A stretch of DNA of 14,402 bases from JAENVT01 sp031373785 (GTDB lineage Bacteria > Actinomycetota > Acidimicrobiia > Acidimicrobiales > Ilumatobacteraceae): assembly GCA_031373785.1 (NCBI GenBank), contig JANMNE010000046.1, positions 1 through 14,402 on the forward strand, in the 5' to 3' direction. Below the pieces are notes generated by a model, which made no database searches, was not told the DNA's origin, and was given only the letters and a program-made list of their open reading frames with translations. The position numbers were made by a program, and so were the translations under genes. Each line of letters starts with the position of its first letter. Within the stretch, counting starts at the first letter, position 1. This document shows, piece after piece, positions 5,465-12,689 of the stretch.

Positions 5465-8171
5465 TCAACAGGGGCAAATCCGCGGTCGCGGCCGGAGGCG
5501 TGCCGACGCCAACCGTCGCGTCGGAGGCGGCAAGCAGCTGCAAGAAGCGCTCCGGTGGAACGGCGCGGCTCCAGAGATAGCCCTGCCCGAACAGACATCC
5601 GAGCCGTTGTAACGCGGCGGCCTCTTCGAGGCTCTCCACGCCTTCGGCGACGACGTCGAGCGCCAGCGCCTTGCCGAGGCCGACGAGGGCTTGCACCACC
5701 GCCATGCTGCGCGGGTCGTGAAGCATGCCGGCGACGAACTGCTTGTCGATCTTGACCATGTCGAGCGGCAGCTCGGTGATCTTCGTCAGCGGGCTGTACC
5801 CGGTGCCGAAGTCGTCGGCGGCCAGACCAATTCCAGTCGCGTTGAGGGCGCGGAGATCGTCGAGCAGCTCCGGACGGATCCGGGCGAGGTGAGTCTCGGT
5901 GAACTCGATCGCCAGTTGATCTGGTCGCAGCCGCGCATCGTGCAGCGCCTGCTCGACCATCTGCCCGAAGTTGCCGCTGTCGAGCTGTCGAGCCGACACG
6001 TTGACGTGGATCCGCCGTGGAGCCGCTCCCGGAGGAGCCTCGGGCCAATCCGAGGCCATGCGACACGCCGAGCGCAGCACCCATTGGCCGAGCGAGGGCA
6101 TCAGCCCGGTCGACTCGGCGACGTCGAGCCAGTCGTCGGGGAAGAGCAGCCCGCGGTCGGGGTGCTGCCACCTCACCAACGCCTCGCCGCCGATGACCGC
6201 GTTGGTCCAGATGTCGACGATCGGCTGCACGTACAACACGAATTCACCGAGATCGAACGCGCGACGCAGTTCGGCCTGTAGCCGGACGGTGCGAATGGCG
6301 TGCGCCCGATGATCCTCGGAGAACAGCGTCAACCGATTCTTCCCGGCCGCCTTCGACGCGTACATCGCAGTGTCCGCGTTGCTCATCAGGTCGTCGATCT
6401 CGCTGCCAGAGGAGCCGAGAGCGATACCGATGCTCACCCCGACCGGGTAGGTGATGCCGCCGACATCGACCGAGTGACCGACCGCTTCGATCAATCGGCT
6501 TGCAATCGCTTCGGCCTGCGCTGGGCAGGTGAGGTAGTCGCACATCACCACGAACTCGTCGCCGCCGAAGCGCGCCAGTACGTCCCCCGGGCGCGTCATG
6601 CCGGCCAGGCGATGGGCGACCTCGACCAACACCTCGTCGCCGACCAGGTGCCCAGCCGAGTCATTGACGTCCTTGAAGTCGTCGAGGTCCAGGAACAGGA
6701 GCGCCACGAAACTGTCGGTTTCGGTGGCGTCCAGCCGCTCGGCGAGTCGATCCAGGAAGTACGACCGATTGGCCAGACCGGTGAGGCTGTCTGACGAGGC
6801 GCGCACCGACAGGGATGCCTCGGTCTCGTGCCGACTGGTCACGTCGACGAGTTGCACGGTGAACATGTCGGTGTTCGCCGTGGACCGCATCGGTGACACG
6901 GCGACGTCCAACCAACGCGTTTCGTGGGCCACGTCGAGTTGCACCTCGCCGCGCCACGGCTTCCCCGGCTCGGGCCCATCACCGACGATGCCGGGTCGAA
7001 TGATGTCGACCCAGTCGCTGTCGATCAGCTGCTCGGCGGTCACGCCCAGCAGTGCGACGCTGCGGTCGTTGAATTCGGCAATGCGCAACGTCGGTCCGAC
7101 CCTGCGCAGCAACATCATGCCCAGCAGTGATTGCGTGAAACCTTGCCGGAACATGTCTTCCCTGGAGGAGATCTCCTCGAGCGCCGCGGCCCGTTGGGCC
7201 ACCACGACAGCGAGTGGAAGGAGCATCAACGCCGAGGAGATGAGGAACACCTGCGTCAACGCACCGACGGTGTTCGGGCTTCGGACGGCACCAGCGACAG
7301 CGAAGAAGGGCCCACGACCTTCGGACGTGAAGAGGACCGCCACGATGGCGATGGCGAAGAGCTGCAGCGTCGCCGTGCGCACACCGAAACGGAGCGCACC
7401 CCACACTGCGGCCGGCAACACCATGAACGGCAGCGGCACGGAGCTCGTGAGCGAGAACACTGCGACCAGTACGGCCAAGGTGATGGCCCACTGGCTCACG
7501 CGCTCCACCGTGCGACCGATCGACTGCGTGTCAACCGTCATCGTCAGCGGCGCGATGACCAACACCGCGGCGCCGTGCGACGCCGCGACCAGCCGCCAGA
7601 CCGACACAAAACGCCCGCCGTCGAGAACAGTGACGGCGGCCGCCGCGCCCGTTGCGATCACCACGGCGCCGGCCGCTGCTGCAGCGATCAGCTGCCACAC
7701 ATCCTCCAACGACCGCATCTCCGGCCGACCCCACCGCCGGGTCAGCATCCAACCGGCGACTGCTGCCTCGAGCCCGTTCGACACGGCGAAGCACGCCGCC
7801 AGGTCGACCGCTCTGCCACCGGCCACGTTGGCGAGGCCGGATGCGATGATCACGACCCAGACCAGCAATCGTCGACGAGACCAGTACTTGGCAACCACCG
7901 CGACCGAGAACCCTGCCGCCGGCCACCACACCGCCGTGTCGAGCTGCTTCGGCGCCCAGGCGACCGCCGCGAAGCTGAGTCCGAAGACCGCAACGGCGAA
8001 CAGCGCGACGTTGACGGCCAGACCAAGGCGAGCTCGTTGTTGGGGTTCGATCAGATGCTCATTTCGTCCACCGCCGCGGGCTGATGGCGTCACTTCTCCG
8101 AGCCACGACCGCAGACACCAGAATCCCTCGATTCTCAGGCTTGATACCCCTGGTTCACCACGCGCAAACAT
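5451..8171 (-). CDS. membrane MASE1-PAS-GGDEF-EAL c-di-GMP cyclase/phosphodiesterase
   Basis: A 906-residue signalling enzyme that can both make and degrade cyclic di-GMP. Residues about 50-325 are a hydrophobic MASE1-type sensor with WWPAAGF near 82. Residues 340-450 are a PAS-like domain (FRQGFTQSLLGMML onward, ending in the VQLVDVTSRHE linker). GGDEF domain 460-615 has an intact GGDEF at 536-540 and an inhibitory RPGD at 527-530, five residues before it. EAL domain 635-885 keeps EALVRW (663), NVSARQ (724), EFTET (756), DDFGTG (786), K808 or K810, AEGVE (842) and QGY (863). The ATG at 8171 lacks a ribosome-binding site and its first 26 residues look unlike a MASE1 N-terminus; a GTG at 8093 is an alternative start. 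It follows the patatin gene by 19 bp on the same strand, so co-transcription is likely. Confidence 0.93.
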   Translation of the reverse strand: MFARGEPGVSSLRIEGFWCLRSWLGEVTPSARGGGRNEHLIEPQQRARLGLAVNVALFAVAVFGLSFAAVAWAPKQLDTAVWWPAAGFSVAVVAKYWSRRRLLVWVVIIASGLANVAGGRAVDLAACFAVSNGLEAAVAGWMLTRRWGRPEMRSLEDVWQLIAAAAAGAVVIATGAAAAVTVLDGGRFVSVWRLVAASHGAAVLVIAPLTMTVDTQSIGRTVERVSQWAITLAVLVAVFSLTSSVPLPFMVLPAAVWGALRFGVRTATLQLFAIAIVAVLFTSEGRGPFFAVAGAVRSPNTVGALTQVFLISSALMLLPLAVVVAQRAAALEEISSREDMFRQGFTQSLLGMMLLRRVGPTLRIAEFNDRSVALLGVTAEQLIDSDWVDIIRPGIVGDGPEPGKPWRGEVQLDVAHETRWLDVAVSPMRSTANTDMFTVQLVDVTSRHETEASLSVRASSDSLTGLANRSYFLDRLAERLDATETDSFVALLFLDLDDFKDVNDSAGHLVGDEVLVEVAHRLAGMTRPGDVLARFGGDEFVVMCDYLTCPAQAEAIASRLIEAVGHSVDVGGITYPVGVSIGIALGSSGSEIDDLMSNADTAMYASKAAGKNRLTLFSEDHRAHAIRTVRLQAELRRAFDLGEFVLYVQPIVDIWTNAVIGGEALVRWQHPDRGLLFPDDWLDVAESTGLMPSLGQWVLRSACRMASDWPEAPPGAAPRRIHVNVSARQLDSGNFGQMVEQALHDARLRPDQLAIEFTETHLARIRPELLDDLRALNATGIGLAADDFGTGYSPLTKITELPLDMVKIDKQFVAGMLHDPRSMAVVQALVGLGKALALDVVAEGVESLEEAAALQRLGCLFGQGYLWSRAVPPERFLQLLAASDATVGVGTPPAATADLPLLISGG

Positions 8172-8190
8172 GCGCGGCGTCGGCAGGCGG

Positions 8191-11100
8191 TCAGACCGAG
8201 GCGCAGGTCAGGCCGCCACTCGCTGCGCCATCCAGGATTGCGTGCAGCGCGGTGAGCGTGGTCAGGTTGCGGGCCTCGGTGACCTGGTTCACGAGATCGT
8301 CGACGGCCGCGTCACTGAGCGACCAACCCAACGGCGCCGTCACGCCGGGGTGATCGACGAGCGACAGACGAAAGAACCTCGACGTCAGCTCCTGGCCACC
8401 GCTGAGCACGTGGATGTCGGGTGACAGACTGCGGCTGAACTCGGCAGCGCCCTGTTCGATCGGGCCGTAGGAGAGGTCGCCGAACACGCTGGTGGCCCCG
8501 CTGAGTGGAGCGACGACTTGGGCGACGTCCTTGCCGGGTTTGCTCCCGGTCAATCCGGCGTAGCCGTTGTTGATCTCGATGAGGATGGGCACGATGCACC
8601 GATCGTGTGAGGTGTTGTAGCCAGAGACGAGCGGCTCCAACACCGACCAGGTGTCCATGATCGAGGCCGCACCCGAGTTGTCGCGGTATCCGCCGTCGCC
8701 GATCGACAGGTTGTCGTTCGTGGTCAGGTCCCCGTCGTCACAGTGGATGGTTCCGGCGGGCGAGACCAATGGGAACCGAGCGGACAGAAACGCAGCCGTG
8801 GCGAGGTCGATGTTGCGGTCGCACAGGTAGTCGACCAGGTCGCGGGTACCCGCCTGATCGGGCGCTGGACCGTTGTCGAGCACGCGTTGGTCCTTACAGG
8901 CACCGGCCCGCGTGGTGTTCGGCGGCATCCGCTGCGCCGAGCGGGCCGGCGAGATGTTGACTCGGCAGCCATCGTTGAGATTCGTCCCACTGAAGAAGAC
9001 GAGCGGTTGCGTCCATGGCTGGTCGGCGGTGCCTGCGTAAAACGCACTACTGCCGGGGTTCCGCTGGTCGACCTCGAACTGGCGTCGCCACGATTCCTGC
9101 AGCACCTCGCCACGATCCAGTCCGGGGCTGAAGTTGATGATCGCGTTCGGCGCCTCGACGAGCAGCTGCCAGGCGAGCTCCGGCGAGAGCAGGTCCGTGC
9201 CGAAGCGATCGCTGACCCATGCTGCCGCGCTGTGGTTGTTGGCCGACTCGAGTTGCCGCTCGGCCATGATCGAGGCGATGCCAACGCTTCCGCCAGATGC
9301 TCCGCTGGCTGCAAACACCGTTGACCATGCCGGTGTCGAGACGCAGGGTTCGGTCGCCACATTGGCCCCGACGAACATGCAGTCGAGCGCCGCAGAGGTG
9401 AACGCCGCAGCCTTGATCCCGCCTCCTGCGGCAGCGACGAACACCAGCGGCTCTGCCCGCTGTTCCGCCGGTGCCTGACCAACGACAGAGGCGTCACCGA
9501 GGTGTGCAACCGTCCAGCGGTCGAATGCAGCCTCCACGGTCAGCTGAGGACTCGCCGGCATCGTCGCGTCGCCCATGGTCTTCACGTCGTGATAGCCATC
9601 ACCCTCGAAACGATGGCTGAGGAAACCGAGGACGATCAATCCGAAGATCACCGGCAGCCGACGGAACCCGACGACATCGAGAGCAGCCGGCAGCTTGCGA
9701 CTCTCCATCCAGTGCCCGAGGGTGCCGAACACGACGACCAGCGCGGCCATGAAGGTGGCGATGATCGCCGACACTCCGAATCGCGGCGCCCACTTCCACG
9801 GGTCGTCGATTGCGAGGATGTAGACCGTGGCGCACACCGCCACGACGGCGAGCTCGACGAACACGAACAACTTCTTGCGGGCTCCCTCGTTCTTCGTGCC
9901 TCGAAACGCCCACGGCACGATCGCTCGGGCAAGCACGAAACCGATGACGGCGAGGACGAACGCCGGGATCGCCCACAACACCAATCGACCACTCGAGTTC
10001 GAGTCGATGATCGAGGGAACCGATGCTCGGACCAACGCCACTCCGACCGTGGTCAACGGCGCCGCAGCGAGGATCGCGGGGACCACTCGCTTGTGGCGCT
10101 CGTCGGGCACCGTGATGTCGGCGCCAGGCAGGGCAGTCGGTGGCGGCGGAACCACACTCGGATCGACCGTGGCCGACCGGGAGACCAACGGCCAGCTGAG
10201 CGCGGCAATGACGAACACCAACACCCCGGCAGCGAGGGCGCCACCGCCCCACGCCTGGTGCCGCAACAGGCTCGTCCGCGCCACCGCCCCGACCACGATC
10301 AGCCCGGCGCCCACGATCGCCAGCCGACCCGTGCCCTTGCGCTCCAAGACGTCGCGCTTCGGGTTGGCGTCCGTGCCCAGTCGGAGCGCAATCGCCGCCA
10401 GCGAAAGCGACAGCACGGCCGTGAGCAACAATCCGAGAACACCGAGACCCGGCGTCTGCACCCACAGCCGCAACGCATCCTGGCTCTGCGCACCCGGCGT
10501 GCCAACCAACATCAAGACCGCGTGGAGGACGACGGCGACGATCAACACGCGGTACGTAGTGCCGGTGCCCCGCCACAGCCGTAATCGCCGGCGAGCCTGC
10601 TTCGAATCGCTGCCACCCTCGCCGGCCGAACCATCGACGACCGGTCGCAGGAGGCTGAGCACTCCGATCACGACCGGGACGAAGATCAACAGGCGCAGGT
10701 TGACTCGAGCAAGACTGGAGACATGCAACACGGAGCCGAGCCAACCGGGCGACCCGCTCCCTGCGAGGATGACGAGTTCGAGGACCTGATTGAGGACCCC
10801 CAGCAGCGCGTTGAGGATCACACCGAGTGCCGCGTACGCCAAGAGGGTCGCAATCCGCTGGTCGGTGACCCGTGCGCGCAGCGCCTTGACGATGCCGTAG
10901 AACACGAGGAACGCAAACGGGACGAGCAACAGTTCGAGAACCGTTTGCACCCGCGCCAGGGGCACCGGTTGGAACCGCAGCCAGATGCGCAACCGATCCC
11001 AACCGAGGTTCCATGTCTCGAAGGCCTTCTTGACGGCAGTCGTTCCGTTGTGCAGCGAGTTGGTGCTGACACCGGCGACACCTTCGGCATGGATCTTCTT

Positions 11101-11301
11101 GATGCCGGCGTCGAGCGCGGTCCGGGCCGTATCGATCGCCAGGTACAGCACCGCCACTGCGGCCAACCCTGCATCACGAAGGATCTGACGGTCGGTCAAT
11201 CGCGCTTCTCCGCCGTCCCACCGCTTGTCCACCCATGCGACCGAGCCGCGGGCAAGGCGCTTCAGCGCTGCCAGAACGCGAGCGAGCGGACCGGCGCTCA
11301 C
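8191..11301 (-). CDS. polytopic membrane protein with C-terminal patatin-like phospholipase domain
   Basis: A 1036-residue protein. Residues 40-565 hold about 12 to 13 hydrophobic membrane segments (for example 118-142, 200-219, 284-306, 353-373, 439-462, 477-497, 508-528), with a proline-rich loop near 380-395. From about 590 a patatin-like serine hydrolase begins: oxyanion loop AAAGGGIKAA (623-632), nucleophile elbow GASGG with S669, and catalytic Asp in IGDGGYRDNSG with D869. All three are intact, so lipid acyl hydrolysis is expected. The catalytic half contains eight cysteines (641, 653, 779, 802, 827, 854, 902, 1033) against one in the membrane half, which hints at disulfides and an extracytoplasmic location. 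The start is a GTG at 11301 without a clear ribosome-binding site. The gene runs into the c-di-GMP enzyme 19 bp later. Substrate and topology are not resolved. Confidence 0.85.
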   Translation of the reverse strand: MSAGPLARVLAALKRLARGSVAWVDKRWDGGEARLTDRQILRDAGLAAVAVLYLAIDTARTALDAGIKKIHAEGVAGVSTNSLHNGTTAVKKAFETWNLGWDRLRIWLRFQPVPLARVQTVLELLLVPFAFLVFYGIVKALRARVTDQRIATLLAYAALGVILNALLGVLNQVLELVILAGSGSPGWLGSVLHVSSLARVNLRLLIFVPVVIGVLSLLRPVVDGSAGEGGSDSKQARRRLRLWRGTGTTYRVLIVAVVLHAVLMLVGTPGAQSQDALRLWVQTPGLGVLGLLLTAVLSLSLAAIALRLGTDANPKRDVLERKGTGRLAIVGAGLIVVGAVARTSLLRHQAWGGGALAAGVLVFVIAALSWPLVSRSATVDPSVVPPPPTALPGADITVPDERHKRVVPAILAAAPLTTVGVALVRASVPSIIDSNSSGRLVLWAIPAFVLAVIGFVLARAIVPWAFRGTKNEGARKKLFVFVELAVVAVCATVYILAIDDPWKWAPRFGVSAIIATFMAALVVVFGTLGHWMESRKLPAALDVVGFRRLPVIFGLIVLGFLSHRFEGDGYHDVKTMGDATMPASPQLTVEAAFDRWTVAHLGDASVVGQAPAEQRAEPLVFVAAAGGGIKAAAFTSAALDCMFVGANVATEPCVSTPAWSTVFAASGASGGSVGIASIMAERQLESANNHSAAAWVSDRFGTDLLSPELAWQLLVEAPNAIINFSPGLDRGEVLQESWRRQFEVDQRNPGSSAFYAGTADQPWTQPLVFFSGTNLNDGCRVNISPARSAQRMPPNTTRAGACKDQRVLDNGPAPDQAGTRDLVDYLCDRNIDLATAAFLSARFPLVSPAGTIHCDDGDLTTNDNLSIGDGGYRDNSGAASIMDTWSVLEPLVSGYNTSHDRCIVPILIEINNGYAGLTGSKPGKDVAQVVAPLSGATSVFGDLSYGPIEQGAAEFSRSLSPDIHVLSGGQELTSRFFRLSLVDHPGVTAPLGWSLSDAAVDDLVNQVTEARNLTTLTALHAILDGAASGGLTCASV

Positions 11302-11455
11302 GCGGTAGCCATCCGTGGCAGGTGGTCCGTCGACATCATGGCGAAAGTATTGTCGTTGTGGTTGGTCGTGTTCACCGATCGAGTCACGCGTATCATCGGC
11401 ACGAGCCGTGTTCTCCTTCTGTTGAGATCCGTTCGATCAAAGGGGGCCATGCACG
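11302..11455. promoter_or_regulatory. divergent intergenic region between the patatin and metalloprotease genes
   Basis: These 154 bp separate two divergently transcribed genes and are less GC-rich than the flanking genes, so promoters for both are expected here. On the plus strand TATCAT at 11391-11396 is a possible -10 but has only a poor -35 partner. On the minus strand the segment around 11341-11352 reads CAATACTTTCGC and may hold the -10 of the patatin gene. AGGGGG at 11441-11446 is a good ribosome-binding site 9 bases before the metalloprotease ATG. A 41-codon frame (11338-11463) also runs through the region and is not accepted as a gene. Confidence 0.4.
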
Positions 11456-12310
11456 ATGGCTAGCTACCAGACCTACAGCTCGAGGGCCAACGCCAAGCGC
11501 GCCCGTCAACTCACCGCGACACAGTCGCCCTATCACATTCAGATCCGCTTTCTCGGTGGTCTCAATGCGGCGCAGAAGGCGGCGTTCAAGAAAGCCGCCG
11601 ACCGATGGACGAAGGTGATCGTCGGAGATCTACCGAGCGTGAAAGTTGGCAGCGACATCATCGACGACCTCCTGATCGAAGCACAGGGCGTGGCGATCGA
11701 CGGGCCCGGCAGGATCCTCGGGCAGGCCGGCCCGACAGCATTGCGCCCAGCCAGTGCGGGAAAGGCGGCCTACTTGCCGGCCAAGGGAATCATGTCGTTC
11801 GACACCGCGGACCTGTTGGCGATGCAAGGCGATGACACCCTCGTCGATGTCATCACTCACGAGATGGGCCACGTGATCGGGATCGGAACCGTCTGGGACT
11901 ACAAGAAGCTGCTCAAGGGCCAAGGGGGCTCGAACCCGACCTTCGCCGGCAAGGCAGCGATGGCCGAGTTCAAGGTGCTGCGGGGCAAGGCCGGTGCGGC
12001 GCCGCGCGTTCCTGTCGAAGCGACAGGCGGCCCGGGCACACGCGACAGCCATTGGCGCGAGACGGTGTTTCGCAACGAACTGATGTCGGGGTTCATCGCC
12101 GCACCGGGGAATCCGCTCAGCCGGATGACGGTCGCCAGCCTCGGCGACCTCGGCTACGAAGTCGACCTCGACGCCGCCGAGCCCTACGTCCTTCCCAACC
12201 TGATGGCCCTGGCCGAGGCCGGAGCACTCGTCGTTCACGAGGCGCCGATCGATCACGGAGTCGTCCTGCCGAACATCCCCATCGTCCTGCCGACCGACAG
12301 CCTTCAGTAG
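11456..12310 (+). CDS. leishmanolysin-like (M8) zinc metalloprotease
   Basis: A 284-residue metzincin protease. ITHEMGHVIGIG at 133-144 gives the zinc ligands H135 and H139 and the catalytic E136. The third ligand is H199 (DSHWRETVF), 60 residues after H139, the long insertion characteristic of family M8, and M210 (ELMSGF) is the Met-turn. The N-terminal part (YHIQIRFLGGLNAAQKAAF, then VAIDGPGRILGQAGPTALR near 79) and the tail NPLSRMTVASLGDLGYEV match bacterial leishmanolysin-related endopeptidases closely, so the domain is complete. There is no signal peptide or membrane segment, although relatives are thought to act outside the cell; a non-Sec route, or an intracellular role, must be considered. 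ATG 11456 is preceded by AGGGGG at 9 bases. A 112-codon gene follows after 40 bp. Confidence 0.9.
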   Translation: MASYQTYSSRANAKRARQLTATQSPYHIQIRFLGGLNAAQKAAFKKAADRWTKVIVGDLPSVKVGSDIIDDLLIEAQGVAIDGPGRILGQAGPTALRPASAGKAAYLPAKGIMSFDTADLLAMQGDDTLVDVITHEMGHVIGIGTVWDYKKLLKGQGGSNPTFAGKAAMAEFKVLRGKAGAAPRVPVEATGGPGTRDSHWRETVFRNELMSGFIAAPGNPLSRMTVASLGDLGYEVDLDAAEPYVLPNLMALAEAGALVVHEAPIDHGVVLPNIPIVLPTDSLQ

Positions 12311-12338
12311 CCTCGCCGACAGCATCGCTTTCGGATGC

Positions 12339-12343
12339 GGAGG
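12339..12343 (+). promoter_or_regulatory. strong ribosome-binding site of the 112-residue gene
   Basis: GGAGG lies 7 bases before the ATG at 12351. It is the best Shine-Dalgarno sequence in the window and is the main reason to accept the short downstream frame as a real gene and to fix its start. Confidence 0.7.
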
Positions 12344-12350
12344 CAATCAC

Positions 12351-12689
12351 ATGGTTCGATCAGCCAAGCGAGACGTTGCTGCGAAGGGCGCGCAGACGAG
12401 TGGTGTGCTGCGCCCAACTGCGGAGGTGCTCGCTGCCGACGCGCTCGTACCGTCGGCCAACGTTTTGCAGCCGCCGCCCGACCAGTTCAGCCACGTGCTG
12501 ACTCGCGACGAGCCCTACCGCTTCGGAAGCGACCCGACTGCTTCTCCCGACGGTGAGCTGCAACGCGGCGCGCCGGTGCTTGTGGTGGCCAACGACGGTC
12601 TCCACGCCCGCGTGATCGACAAGCGCGGGCTGTATGTCCAAGTCCGCAGCGAGAGCCTTCGCTCGCGCAGACGAGGCCCTACTTCGTAA
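12351..12689 (+). CDS. hypothetical protein, 112 residues, possible SH3-like beta domain
   Basis: I do not recognise the family. The ATG has GGAGG 7 bases upstream and the gene begins 40 bp after the metalloprotease stop on the same strand, so the two are probably one operon. The N-terminal 40 residues are low in predicted structure and basic at the very start (MVRSAKRDVAAKG). The middle holds PPPDQFSHVLTRDEPYRFG, and residues about 70-103 (RGAPVLVVANDGLHARVIDKRG and onward to VRSESL) look like a small beta-barrel of SH3 type, with alternating hydrophobics and turn glycines. There is no signal peptide, cysteine pair or membrane segment. It might be a partner, carrier or inhibitor of the protease. 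Its last 11 bp overlap the end of the opposing Ig-like gene. Confidence 0.65.
   Translation: MVRSAKRDVAAKGAQTSGVLRPTAEVLAADALVPSANVLQPPPDQFSHVLTRDEPYRFGSDPTASPDGELQRGAPVLVVANDGLHARVIDKRGLYVQVRSESLRSRRRGPTS

Noticed and set aside
5465..5600. Possible terminator after the FAD oxidase.
   Set aside because: The segment is coding sequence of the opposing gene and I could not find a convincing stem followed by a T-run.
6598..8424. 608-codon plus-strand frame opposite the c-di-GMP enzyme.
   Set aside because: Ser/Thr/Arg/Ala-rich antisense translation; the minus strand shows unmistakable GGDEF and EAL motifs over the same bases.
9502..10584. 360-codon plus-strand frame opposite the patatin gene.
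   Set aside because: Arg/His/Asp/Gln-rich shadow of hydrophobic membrane codons on the other strand; no start signal.
11338..11463. A 41-codon frame starting MAKVLSLWLVVF, with a leucine-rich stretch, ending 8 bp inside the metalloprotease gene; at first sight a signal peptide or leader peptide.
   Set aside because: It is in a different frame from the protease, lies in the promoter region, and its hydrophobic look is what T- and G-rich spacer DNA gives. A single frameshift would be needed to make it a signal peptide and the protease start has its own good ribosome-binding site.
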